Assembly: GCA_030526355.1 (NCBI GenBank)
Contig: JAUNDC010000014.1
Coordinates: 1-64,000, forward strand
Length of the DNA stretch: 64,000 bases
Direction of reading: 5' to 3'
Origin: Bacillota bacterium
GTDB taxonomy: Bacteria; Bacillota; Clostridia; Peptostreptococcales; Anaerovoracaceae
A program made the translations under genes and the position numbers. Positions 41,914-51,129 of this stretch are shown here, one piece after another (within the stretch, counting starts at the first letter, position 1; each line of letters begins with the position of its first letter). The notes under the pieces are model-generated. The model was not told the DNA's origin, did no database searches, and saw nothing but the letters and a program-made list of their open reading frames with translations.

Positions 41914-44511
41914 ATGGCAGAACTAAACTTAAAACAGATTACGGACAAATTGAATAGTGAATTTGCAAGCGATGTTCGTAAGCTCGTGTTTTGGTATGAC
42001 GCCAATGCCGAGTTTCAAGAGGATATTGATACCATAGAACTTGAAAATGCGAAGGTTCTGCACCTTGAACCGGATAATCAATTCTACATCAAATACTTCT
42101 TGGAGTGCGGAGATACCACTACAAACTACCTTGTATATGCGCCCTTTCAAAAGCCTGCCATTCGTGAGAATCATCTGGCGGATACAATTAAGTATTCAAA
42201 AGAGTTCTTTGCTGACAAGACTTCTTTAATTGTAGCAAAATTAGGATTTGGAGAACAGTTTAAGCCAGTAATTCATGAGTACATAGATTTCTTTAAAAAG
42301 GCTGATTTGTTAGCTAAATTCAATAATTTACAATTGGATGTTTTGAGTAGAGAAAATATTGAGATTGCAGCAATGTGCGTACTCTGTAAATGTAAAGCGG
42401 TGTCTTTTGAGGAAGTGCTAAGAATTGTGCTCACAAAAATGGACTGCGAAGCAGAAAAGAACAGTTTCCTAAAACTTTTTGAAAAGTATAACTTGCTTGA
42501 TGCATTTTGGAGAATTGTATTTGAGACTTTTGGATATAAGGAAGAATCCACATCTTTAGAAAGCCTGATGTACTCAATGTTTACACTTTACACAGATAGC
42601 TTTATAGGAATTCCTGTTGCATGGGATAATTTCGCTAAAAATATTGTTGCTAGATATACTCGTGATGATGAGGAACTTAAGGCACATCCAGAAAAAGAAA
42701 AAGAAAGCAGAGTATACAAAACTGGAAACTCAATTGCATTCATTGATAATATTATGAATAGTAGTGTATATGGCAAGTGTTTCGATGTAATATCAGACAA
42801 AGTTTGTAGAGTCTTAAGTGTGAATGATCATATACATGGGGAGAATTTAGATAACTGGGTAACATGCGAAGTATATGAACAAATAGATGAAAGAATTATT
42901 TCATTCATTACAGAAAGATTGAGTCTGGAAGACGTATCTATTAAGCTTGCAGATATTAGTATTCCAGAGCTGATTGAGCTCAGAAAGAAGACCCACTTCG
43001 GTAAACGCAAGAATATAGAGTATAACATGTTGGATGCAGCATGGAACATCATATCAAATAGCAAGTACATCAATGATTCCAGCTTGAAAGAAATAATAAA
43101 AAATTACACCGATAGTACATACAAGATGGATATGTGGTATCGCCAATTCTATTATAATTTGGACAAAGTTCAAGATGACTCTGATTTCTATGGGCTTGCA
43201 ACACTAATAGAAAACATTTACACAAACAATTATCTTTCAAAAATCTGTGTTAATTGGAATCAGTATTTTGATGAGGAAATCGACTCAATAGACATTTTAA
43301 AACAGAAAGATTTTTATAACAAACATGTGCGGAATGAAAAGAACCAATTGGTTGTAATCATTTCGGATGCATTAAGATATGAAGTGGGAGTTGCTCTTTA
43401 TGAGAAATTACTTGCAGACAAAAGATGTACAACAAAAATAATGCCTATGGTAAGTACACTGCCGTCGATTACTGAATACGGTATGGCAGCGTTATTACCA
43501 CATAGAAACCTCGAGTTGACAGATGACTATAAGGTTTTAGTAGATGGCGTTGCTGCGAAATCAACAAAACAGCGACAGGAAATTTTACAATCAGTAAAAG
43601 TAAATAGTAAGTGCTTCAATTTCGATGAAATTGCATCATTAAACGTATCTGACATTAAAGCATTGTTCAAAGATCAGGATGTTGTGTACATATATCATAA
43701 TCAGATTGATGCAAGAGGAGATAAACTGTCCACTGAAAATGAAGTCTTTGAAGCATGTGAAGAAGCCATTAACGAAATATCCAAGTTGATTGATAAGAAA
43801 CTGATTAGTGCGAGCAAAAAGCACATTATTATAACAGCGGATCATGGATTCTTGTATAAGAGGGAACGACTTGCAGAAAGCGATAAAATCAGCGCACTAG
43901 CAAATACAAATGCTTCTGTAGCAAGAAGATACGCTTTAGATAATGATGATCTGGTACTGGATGGCGTAAAAAGTGTGGGACTTAGCCATGTAATGAAGAT
44001 AAATGATGCCCGTAAAGTGTCTTATCCTGTAGGTTCAGACATATTTAAGGCACCAGGCTCTGGACAGAACTATGTACATGGTGGATCATCACCACAGGAA
44101 ATGATAATTCCGGTAATAGATGTCATTACCGAAAGAGGTGCAATAAAAACAACGAATGCAGAGCTTGCGTTGGTAAGCTTATCTACTAGAATAACAAACC
44201 TGATTACATCACTAGATTTTGTGCAGACAGAACCTGTAAGCGATATTGTCAAGGAAACTTCTTATCGTATTTGCTTCATCTCTGAAAATGGAGTACCAAT
44301 TTCAAATGAGCAGATTTGTGTTGTAGATAAAAAGGATGCAGATTCAACTAAGCGAATGTATAGATTGAGATTCAACTTCAAGAATCAGCAATATAACAAA
44401 TCTCAGAAATATTATTTGGTCGCTTATGATGAAAAGACTTCACTGGAAGTTATGCGCCATGAAGTAATAATGGATATAGCATTTGCAGATGATTTTGGGT
44501 TTGGATTTTAA
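41914..44511 (+). CDS. pglZ: BREX phosphatase-like protein PglZ
   Basis: An 865-residue protein of the alkaline-phosphatase superfamily. The N-terminal domain starts DVRKLVFWYDANAEFQEDID, typical of type 1 PglZ. Metal-site motifs are VVIISDALRYEVG (Asp485), STLPSITEYGMAALLPH and IITADHGFLYKRE (Asp643-His-Gly). A C-terminal beta domain follows. ATG 41914 is preceded by TAGGAGCGTGAGAATT. PglZ is the signature gene of BREX. Confidence 0.95.
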   Translation: MAELNLKQITDKLNSEFASDVRKLVFWYDANAEFQEDIDTIELENAKVLHLEPDNQFYIKYFLECGDTTTNYLVYAPFQKPAIRENHLADTIKYSKEFFADKTSLIVAKLGFGEQFKPVIHEYIDFFKKADLLAKFNNLQLDVLSRENIEIAAMCVLCKCKAVSFEEVLRIVLTKMDCEAEKNSFLKLFEKYNLLDAFWRIVFETFGYKEESTSLESLMYSMFTLYTDSFIGIPVAWDNFAKNIVARYTRDDEELKAHPEKEKESRVYKTGNSIAFIDNIMNSSVYGKCFDVISDKVCRVLSVNDHIHGENLDNWVTCEVYEQIDERIISFITERLSLEDVSIKLADISIPELIELRKKTHFGKRKNIEYNMLDAAWNIISNSKYINDSSLKEIIKNYTDSTYKMDMWYRQFYYNLDKVQDDSDFYGLATLIENIYTNNYLSKICVNWNQYFDEEIDSIDILKQKDFYNKHVRNEKNQLVVIISDALRYEVGVALYEKLLADKRCTTKIMPMVSTLPSITEYGMAALLPHRNLELTDDYKVLVDGVAAKSTKQRQEILQSVKVNSKCFNFDEIASLNVSDIKALFKDQDVVYIYHNQIDARGDKLSTENEVFEACEEAINEISKLIDKKLISASKKHIIITADHGFLYKRERLAESDKISALANTNASVARRYALDNDDLVLDGVKSVGLSHVMKINDARKVSYPVGSDIFKAPGSGQNYVHGGSSPQEMIIPVIDVITERGAIKTTNAELALVSLSTRITNLITSLDFVQTEPVSDIVKETSYRICFISENGVPISNEQICVVDKKDADSTKRMYRLRFNFKNQQYNKSQKYYLVAYDEKTSLEVMRHEVIMDIAFADDFGFGF

Positions 44512-44528
44512 GTGAGTTAGGAGAAAAA

Positions 44529-46586
44529 ATGGACGAGTTCAAGGAAATGGAAAATACCCGTGAGGTAATTAAAAATAAATTGCGCCAGCATTTTGATGGG
44601 CGTATTGTTCGTAAGGATTTGACTAAACACATTAAAGAAGGTGCAAATGTACCAGTATATGTTTTGGAATTTCTTCTTGGTCAGTATTGCAGCTCTGATG
44701 ATGAAGATATAATTAATGATGGTGTAGATAATGTAAAGCGGATCTTAGCAGATAACTTTGTAAGACCTGATGAGGCACAGAAGGTACTTGCTATGCTTAG
44801 AGAAAGAGGCTCATATACTGTAATTGACAGGCTTACTGTAACATTAAACATTAAGCAGGATAGATATGAAGCGGAATTTGCCAATTTAGGATTAAAAGGT
44901 ATCCCTATTCATCCGGATTATCCATCTCAGTTTGACAGATTATTATGTGGCGGTATTTGGTGCATACTGCAGTTGGAATATGAGTTCATTGAAGAAGATA
45001 AAAAAGCCAGCCCAATTCGTATCAATAAACTGACTCCTATTCAGATGCCTAATATTGACATGGATGAAATAAAAACAGGCCGAAAAGAATTCAGTAAAGA
45101 TGAGTGGATTGACATCTTACTTCGTTCTACAGGGATGGAACCTGACCGCCTGACAGAACGTCAGAAATGGCTGTTAATCGCAAGAATGATTCCTCTCGTA
45201 GAGAACAACTTTAACCTTTGTGAATTGGGCCCTAGAAGTACAGGCAAATCTCATATTTACAAAGAAATTTCCCCAAACAGTATCTTGGTCTCCGGTGGAC
45301 AAACTACAGTTGCTAATCTGTTCTACAATATGGCAAGCAAGACAGTAGGTCTTGTAGGTATGTGGGACTGTGTTGCTTTCGATGAAGTAGCCGGCATTAC
45401 ATTTAAAGACAAAGATGGTGTGCAGATAATGAAAGACTATATGGCATCCGGTTCTTTTGCGAGAGGAAAGACAGAAGTTGCTGCATCTGCATCAATGGTA
45501 TTTGTAGGTAATATAAATCAGAGTGTCGATGTCCTGCTGAAGAACTCACACCTATTTGATCCATTCCCATATGTAATGGCATATGATACTGCTTTTTTAG
45601 ACCGAATGCATTGCTATATTCCAGGATGGGAAGTACCTAAATATAGACCGGACTTCTTTACTGATGACTATGGATTCATTACAGACTACATAGCCGAATT
45701 CATGAGAGAAATGAGGAAAGAATCCTTCAGTGATGCTTTCGATAAGTTTTTCAAATTGGGCTCCAACTTGAATCAGAGAGATACTATCGCTGTCAGAAAG
45801 ATGGTATCAGGATTTACAAAGCTTATTTATCCAGATGGAGATTATACAAAAGAAGATATTGAAGAAATCTTGAAAATCTCTTTGGAAATGAGACGTAGGG
45901 TTAAGGAACAGCTGAAGAAAATTGGTGGAATGGAATTCTACGATATTAATTTCTCGTACATAGATGGAGAAACTTTTGAGGAACATTTTGTTTCTGTTCC
46001 CGAACAGAATAGCGACAGCTTAATCCCACAGGGAATGGCAAAACCTGGCGAGGTATATACTATTTCAAGAGGTAAATCTGGAATGGTTGGAGTATATAAG
46101 CTGGATGCACAGATGATGGCCGGTAATGGTAAGTTTAAAACTGTTGGTCTAGTGAATCCAGATGTGAAAAACGCTGCAGGCTTAGCACTTACATATTTAA
46201 AAGCTAACGGCAATTCTATAAGCCAGCAGATAAGCACAACTCTGAAGGATTATGTTGTAGACTATAGAGATTTAAACGGAATAGGCATGACAGAAAAGCT
46301 TACATTACCTACACTGATATCTCTATGTTCTGAGGCATTAGGAAAACCAGTCGTAAGCAGCTTAGCTGTATTAGGTGAAATTACTATTGCTGGTACTATT
46401 CTTCAAGTAGATGAGCTTGCAAATGTACTTCAGGTATGTCTGGACAGCGGGGCTAAGAAAGTACTGATGCCTATTACTTCTGCTCAAGATTTTGGCAAAT
46501 TGCCAAGTGATTTATTAGGAAGTCTGGATATTATTTTCTATCAGACTCCGCAGGATGCAGTATTTAAAGCTCTCGGTGTAGAGTAA
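44529..46586 (+). CDS. brxL: BREX Lon-like protein BrxL
   Basis: A 685-residue AAA+ protein. An N-terminal domain (LRQHFDGRIVRKDLTKHIKE, GANVPVYVLEFLLGQYC) precedes Walker A GPRSTGKS (234-241) and Walker B CVAFDEVAGITF. The C-terminal Lon-like domain ends with IAGTILQVDELANVLQVCLD and IIFYQTPQDAVFKALGV. In studied systems BrxL forms a DNA-binding barrel. It completes the canonical type 1 set (A, B, C, X, Z, L), but the operon continues. Confidence 0.94.
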   Translation: MDEFKEMENTREVIKNKLRQHFDGRIVRKDLTKHIKEGANVPVYVLEFLLGQYCSSDDEDIINDGVDNVKRILADNFVRPDEAQKVLAMLRERGSYTVIDRLTVTLNIKQDRYEAEFANLGLKGIPIHPDYPSQFDRLLCGGIWCILQLEYEFIEEDKKASPIRINKLTPIQMPNIDMDEIKTGRKEFSKDEWIDILLRSTGMEPDRLTERQKWLLIARMIPLVENNFNLCELGPRSTGKSHIYKEISPNSILVSGGQTTVANLFYNMASKTVGLVGMWDCVAFDEVAGITFKDKDGVQIMKDYMASGSFARGKTEVAASASMVFVGNINQSVDVLLKNSHLFDPFPYVMAYDTAFLDRMHCYIPGWEVPKYRPDFFTDDYGFITDYIAEFMREMRKESFSDAFDKFFKLGSNLNQRDTIAVRKMVSGFTKLIYPDGDYTKEDIEEILKISLEMRRRVKEQLKKIGGMEFYDINFSYIDGETFEEHFVSVPEQNSDSLIPQGMAKPGEVYTISRGKSGMVGVYKLDAQMMAGNGKFKTVGLVNPDVKNAAGLALTYLKANGNSISQQISTTLKDYVVDYRDLNGIGMTEKLTLPTLISLCSEALGKPVVSSLAVLGEITIAGTILQVDELANVLQVCLDSGAKKVLMPITSAQDFGKLPSDLLGSLDIIFYQTPQDAVFKALGVE

Positions 46587-46601
46587 TTACGGAGACTTGA
46601 T

Positions 46602-47675
46602 ATGTTCAAGACTAAGTTTACAAACATGCTAAGGCAGTATCCAAAGTGTTTGGAGAATAAAACGGTCTTTGCATCATATATGAAGGATCTGTTTCCGGAA
46701 GAGAAGCTGATGACACATATTCTTACATCACTAATTGAAGTTGGGATAATCGATGAGATTAGATCTTCAGCAGATTTGGATATGGCCTTTTCATTCAGAT
46801 ATACGAAGAACTTAGTCGAGAACTTTGGCTATAACGAGGAAAAGGCAAATGATGCCGTATATATCTGGTGTGACTGTTACGGTAGAGAAATTTTAGGAAA
46901 ACAGTGTAGTTTCAAACCTGCAAAGCCTAAAGAAAATAGCAGTGGGGAAAAAGGAAAACTGTATCAAGACTTGTTTCAGTATCGCGTATTTGGCGAAAAG
47001 GGTATTGTAACCGGGTGTTCGGATCAAGCTGCAAAGACTTTGGTAATACCAAATAAAGTAAGTATAGCAAGGTTAAATGTAATTGACGAAGCAGCTTTTC
47101 GTGGAATGAATTCTCTTGAGCAGGTGGTTATTACTAATGGATATACTGAAATAGGGAAGTCTGCTTTTGCAGAATGTTCAAACCTAAAACAGATTATATT
47201 ACCTTATAGTATTAATTCGATTGGTGAAGAAGCATTTAGTAATTGCAAATGCTTAGACACATTGAATATACCAGAGAGTACTTTTTCTATTGGACGTTAT
47301 GCTTTATCCTCAACAGCAATCAAGGAATTTAAATTCCCTGTATCTGTTGTTACTGCAGGAAAGGGATTGTTCAAAGATTGCAGAAAATTATCAAAGGTAG
47401 TTTTTAATAACTCTCAAACGGAAATACCTGACGAAATGTTTTGGGGCTGTGAGAACTTAAAACATATAAAAATTCCGGAGAATATTAAAATGATTGGGAA
47501 CATGGCATTTGCGGAGTGCAAAAGCCTAATACAATTATCAATTCCGGATAGTGTTATAGAGATAGCCGATCAAGCTTTTGCAGATGCTTCTGAAGATTTG
47601 GTTATCATCTGCAGCATGGGAAGTGAAGCAGAGAGATTTGCAAGAAGCAAGCGAATAAAGTATCAGCTTATGTAG
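46602..47675 (+). CDS. Leucine-rich-repeat (BspA-like) cytoplasmic protein
   Basis: A 357-residue protein with no signal peptide. Residues 1-100 form a helical domain (MLRQYPKCLENKTVFASYMK, VENFGYNEEKANDAVYIWCD) seen by analogy in phosphosignalling neighbourhoods. Residues about 150-345 hold eight or so BspA-type LRR_5 repeats: EAAFRGMNSLEQVVI, KSAFAECSNLKQIIL, EEAFSNCKCLDTLNI and similar, each with A-F-x-x-C-x-x-L. These repeats are usually on secreted proteins, so use inside a defence operon is odd; a recognition or scaffold role is inference. Confidence 0.78.
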   Translation: MFKTKFTNMLRQYPKCLENKTVFASYMKDLFPEEKLMTHILTSLIEVGIIDEIRSSADLDMAFSFRYTKNLVENFGYNEEKANDAVYIWCDCYGREILGKQCSFKPAKPKENSSGEKGKLYQDLFQYRVFGEKGIVTGCSDQAAKTLVIPNKVSIARLNVIDEAAFRGMNSLEQVVITNGYTEIGKSAFAECSNLKQIILPYSINSIGEEAFSNCKCLDTLNIPESTFSIGRYALSSTAIKEFKFPVSVVTAGKGLFKDCRKLSKVVFNNSQTEIPDEMFWGCENLKHIKIPENIKMIGNMAFAECKSLIQLSIPDSVIEIADQAFADASEDLVIICSMGSEAERFARSKRIKYQLM

Positions 47676-47687
47676 GAGGTGACTTGT

Positions 47688-48197
47688 ATGGGATTTTTAG
47701 ATTGGCTGTTTGGCCAACCAAAACCTAATTATCCAGTAATTCCATCTAAAATGGCACAAGTGGATAAAGATATGATTTTTAAGGGAAAGCTGCCTTCTAT
47801 AGATACTGATGAAATATATCTCCAGAAAGGTGAAGTTTGTTACTATGCAGACAATGCCCGTTTGATGAGTGAGAAAATTGTTAAAGACTATATTAACAGA
47901 TACTGGGGTAGTTCTGTACCAGGACTATTTCAGGGATCTAGATGGGGTGGAGGCGTTAGTGATAGAAAGCAAGTAGGCCAACACGTAGAACAGGACTACT
48001 TTGATGGAACATTGTTTGTAACAAATAAAAGAACGATTTTCATCGAAAAATTTGCAGGGTTTGATAAAAGACATACTTCAATATCTGCAATCGAGTCATA
48101 TTCAAATGCGATACAGATACAGTATGGTTCTAAATCCTACTGCATATTTGTGCCGGATGGATATTTACTCAATGATTTATATGAGATGTTGCATTGA
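47688..48197 (+). CDS. Bacterial PH-domain protein
   Basis: A 169-residue protein from ATG 47688 (TAGGAGGTGACTTGT). It begins MGFLDWLFGQPKPNYPV, a short amphipathic lead. Residues about 100-169 form a PH-like fold: GTLFVTNKRTIFIEKFAGFD, then HTSISAIESYSNAIQIQYGS and a C-terminal capping helix (LLNDLYEMLH), matching the bacterial PH_3-type pattern. Such domains bind lipids or partner proteins. It sits directly before the kinase, suggesting an adapter. Confidence 0.7.
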   Translation: MGFLDWLFGQPKPNYPVIPSKMAQVDKDMIFKGKLPSIDTDEIYLQKGEVCYYADNARLMSEKIVKDYINRYWGSSVPGLFQGSRWGGGVSDRKQVGQHVEQDYFDGTLFVTNKRTIFIEKFAGFDKRHTSISAIESYSNAIQIQYGSKSYCIFVPDGYLLNDLYEMLH

Positions 48198-48209
48198 TGA
48201 GGACTGAAC

Positions 48210-49520
48210 ATGAAAGAAGAATTATCTATAGGAAGACAATTTAAATCGGTTAGTGGAAATACATATAAGGTCTTAGAGTTGCTAGGAGAAGGTGGACAAG
48301 GATTTGTTTATGAAGTTGAACTTTATGGTCAGAAATATGCCTTGAAATGGTATAAGAGGAATACTGCTAGAAAAGAACAGAAACAAATCATAGAGAATTT
48401 ACTACAAAAGCCAAAGCCATCAGAAGCATTTCTATGGCCATTAGATATGATTGAAGCAAATGGCTCATTTGGCTATATTATGCCCCTTAGACCAAAGAGA
48501 TTTAAGGATATTCCAGCGTTGTTAAGTAGACGTGTAGAACCTTCATTTAGAACTTTATGTATGATAGGTTTTAACCTAGTAACAGCGTATAGAAAGCTTC
48601 ATGCAAGTGGATATAGCTACTGTGATATAAATTTTGGCAATGTATTCTTTGATCCTGATACAGGAGAGGTTTTGATATGCGATAACGATAATGTGACGGT
48701 AGACGGCATGGAGCAAAGCCAAGTTATGGGAACATTAGGATTTATGGCACCAGAGCTTGTGATGGCAAATGTAAACGGAACTGATGAGAGGCCGGCAACA
48801 TCAACAGATTTGTTCTCGTTAGCCGTATTACTGTTCTACTTATTTATGATGCATCATCCTTTACATGGAGCAAAAGAAGATGCTATCCGATGCTTTGATT
48901 ATAATGCACAGGTTAAACTGTACGGAAAAGAGCCCGTGTTCATCTTTGATCCAAATGATAAGTCAAACAAGGCTTTAAGAGGTGTGCATGACAATGCAAT
49001 TATTTTCTGGAGCTTATATCCGGATTATTTGAAGAAGTTATTCGTAAAAGCATTTACAGAGGGAATGACAAATCCAAATCGAAGAGTGCAAGAAGTAGAA
49101 TGGCAAAACGCATTTACCCAAATGCTAAACAGTATTATTATCTGTCCTGATTGTGGAGCTGAAAATTTCTACATAGAAAAGAAGAAAGAACAGATGGTTA
49201 GCCATATATGCTGGGGATGTGATAAAACATTAAGTCTTCCGGTCAGCATCGTAATCGACAATAAACGAATACTTCTTAATTCAGATACTGTAATTTCAGA
49301 GCACAATCTCAAAGGTAACTATAATATTTTAACGCAGGTAGCCTCAGTTGTGCAGAACCCAAAGAATCCAAACATTTGGGGATTAAGAAATGAAAGTAAT
49401 GATATATGGGTGTATGTCAAACCGGATAATACACAGATAAATGTACCAAGCGGTAAGTCTGCAACGATTGCAAAAGGTTGCAAAATAAAATTTGGACAAG
49501 TTGAAGGATACTTTGAGTAG
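48210..49520 (+). CDS. Ser/Thr protein kinase of a TerY-P-type triad
   Basis: A 436-residue kinase. The glycine loop is LGEGGQGFVYEV, Lys46 is the ATP-binding Lys, the catalytic loop is YCDINFGN (Asp139, Asn144) and the metal-binding Asp lies in ICDNDN (Asp158, in place of DFG); GTLGFMAPE is the APE motif. After the kinase domain comes a zinc ribbon (ICPDCGAEN ... ICWGCDKT, about 310-345) and a C-terminal beta domain, possibly FHA-like. It is followed by vWA and PP2C genes, the known TerY-P triad. It is far shorter than PglW and has no NERD domain, so it is not PglW. Confidence 0.9.
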   Translation: MKEELSIGRQFKSVSGNTYKVLELLGEGGQGFVYEVELYGQKYALKWYKRNTARKEQKQIIENLLQKPKPSEAFLWPLDMIEANGSFGYIMPLRPKRFKDIPALLSRRVEPSFRTLCMIGFNLVTAYRKLHASGYSYCDINFGNVFFDPDTGEVLICDNDNVTVDGMEQSQVMGTLGFMAPELVMANVNGTDERPATSTDLFSLAVLLFYLFMMHHPLHGAKEDAIRCFDYNAQVKLYGKEPVFIFDPNDKSNKALRGVHDNAIIFWSLYPDYLKKLFVKAFTEGMTNPNRRVQEVEWQNAFTQMLNSIIICPDCGAENFYIEKKKEQMVSHICWGCDKTLSLPVSIVIDNKRILLNSDTVISEHNLKGNYNILTQVASVVQNPKNPNIWGLRNESNDIWVYVKPDNTQINVPSGKSATIAKGCKIKFGQVEGYFE

Positions 49521-49538
49521 TAAGAGGAGGATGAAATC

Positions 49539-50252
49539 ATGACAGAAAGAAAAAGACCGGGTGGAGCAGTAGCTAGTAGACCGTTACATTTCTTTTGGGT
49601 AGTAGACTGTTCAGGATCAATGATGGGAGATAAAATCGCTACTGCAAACTTTGCAATTAAAGATGCAATTCCAGGAATGCGTTCTGCAGCAGAAGAAAAT
49701 CCAAATGCGCAGTTGCTAATTCGAACTTTACGTTTTGAAACTGGAGCACAGTGGATTACACCAGAACCTATTCCTGTTGATGAATTTGAATGGGAACCAT
49801 TAGAAATTGGTGGATTGACTTCAATGGGAATGGCCTTTGATATGATAGCAGATCAATTAGAAATGCCACCGATGTCAGAAAAAGCATTACCTCCTGTTAT
49901 TGTACTGTTATCAGACGGAAATCCTACTGACGATTATAAAGAAGGATTAGTTAGACTTTTAAACCTGCCTTGGGGTAGAAAAGCAGTACGTATTGCCATT
50001 GCTATTGGTCAGGATGTTGATACAAATATTTTAGAAGAATTCACTAGAAATAAAGAATTGGTGCTGCAGGCTAATAATGCAGATCAGCTTGCTAAAATGA
50101 TAAAATGGGCATCTACTGTGGCAAAGCAGGTTTCTTCTCCAGTAAGTAGAGCAACAAAAGTAGAAGATACTGAAGATGGCAGTGCAGCTGTTCCACAGAT
50201 TGTTGATGTGGATAATATTCCGGATGTAGATGATTCGGATGATGTTTGGTAA
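49539..50252 (+). CDS. terY: TerY-type von Willebrand A protein
   Basis: A 237-residue vWA protein. The MIDAS site is complete: WVVDCSGSMMG (Asp23, Ser25, Ser27), GGLTSMG for the Thr, and LSDGNPTDD for the second Asp. The fold covers residues about 15-195; the C-terminus is acidic. TerY-like proteins act with a kinase and PP2C phosphatase in Ter-linked stress and defence modules. GAGGAGG precedes the start. Confidence 0.88.
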   Translation: MTERKRPGGAVASRPLHFFWVVDCSGSMMGDKIATANFAIKDAIPGMRSAAEENPNAQLLIRTLRFETGAQWITPEPIPVDEFEWEPLEIGGLTSMGMAFDMIADQLEMPPMSEKALPPVIVLLSDGNPTDDYKEGLVRLLNLPWGRKAVRIAIAIGQDVDTNILEEFTRNKELVLQANNADQLAKMIKWASTVAKQVSSPVSRATKVEDTEDGSAAVPQIVDVDNIPDVDDSDDVW

Positions 50253-50263
50253 AGGTGTATAAA

Positions 50264-51115
50264 ATGACAAGTAAGGTTTTTGCCAAAAGCGTGCAAGGTG
50301 CTTCTCATATTAGGCAGAATAAAATTTGTCAGGATAGTAATTATTGGTGCAAGAACTTAGAAAATGCAGTTGTACTGGCTGTTGCAGACGGGCATGGATC
50401 AGAAAGTTGTATTTTCAGTCATGAAGGGGCGTATAGAGCTGTACATGTTTTCTGCGACATAATGCAGGAAATAATTACTCAAGAAGGGTTTGAAGAAGCT
50501 ACATTAAAGTCATTGGTGGACGACAATAAATTGCTAGCTAAGAGAATAACATCACTATGGCGAAAGAGAGTTGCACGTAAGCATAGAATAGAACATAGAG
50601 GAAAAGCTGATTCGGATTTAGCACCTAAAAAAAGGACATCTATAAGCAATGTAATTAAAAAAGCTAACAAATCGAATGTTGATTACATGTTATATGGAAC
50701 AACTTTGCTGGGAGTTGCATTGGTTGACAAGCTAGCACTAGTATATCAACTGGGTGACGGTGATATACAGTTGATTACTAAAGATAGAGTTCAGCCATTA
50801 GTTGCTGCAGATAAGTTTTTAGGAGTAGAAACATATTCATTATCCAACGATATGTCCTGGAACTATGCAAAGGTTTCAGTGATTGATTTAACAGACTTAA
50901 ATGAACCTTTTTTGATTATGCTTTCAACTGATGGGCTGTCAAATAGTTATATCAATACTACAGAGTTCACCAAATGCTGTAAAGATTATTTGGCAATAAT
51001 TCAAGAAGAAGGTTTTGATTACATAAAAGCGAATCTGGCAGAATGGCTTAGAGATACGAGTGATAACGGTTGTGGAGACGACGTAACCATTGCGTTAGCG
51101 TATTTTGAGGGTTAA
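50264..51115 (+). CDS. PP2C-type Ser/Thr phosphatase
   Basis: A 283-residue PP2C-family phosphatase. HIRQNKICQDSNYW and AVADGHGSES (Asp42-Gly-His-Gly) form the first metal site, LVYQLGDGDI the central motif, IMLSTDGLSNS the third and GCGDDVTIALAYF the last Asp pair. It would reverse the neighbouring kinase. I chose ATG 50264 with AAAGGTG upstream; a TTG at 50246 overlaps the vWA gene. A basic insertion (about 95-120) is specific to this protein. Confidence 0.88.
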   Translation: MTSKVFAKSVQGASHIRQNKICQDSNYWCKNLENAVVLAVADGHGSESCIFSHEGAYRAVHVFCDIMQEIITQEGFEEATLKSLVDDNKLLAKRITSLWRKRVARKHRIEHRGKADSDLAPKKRTSISNVIKKANKSNVDYMLYGTTLLGVALVDKLALVYQLGDGDIQLITKDRVQPLVAADKFLGVETYSLSNDMSWNYAKVSVIDLTDLNEPFLIMLSTDGLSNSYINTTEFTKCCKDYLAIIQEEGFDYIKANLAEWLRDTSDNGCGDDVTIALAYFEG

Positions 51116-51129
51116 TAGGATAAGTAGGA

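Noticed and set aside
48210-49520. PglW, implying a type 2 BREX
   Set aside because: PglW is much longer and carries a NERD domain; this kinase is 436 residues with a zinc ribbon, and brxA, brxB and brxL define type 1.
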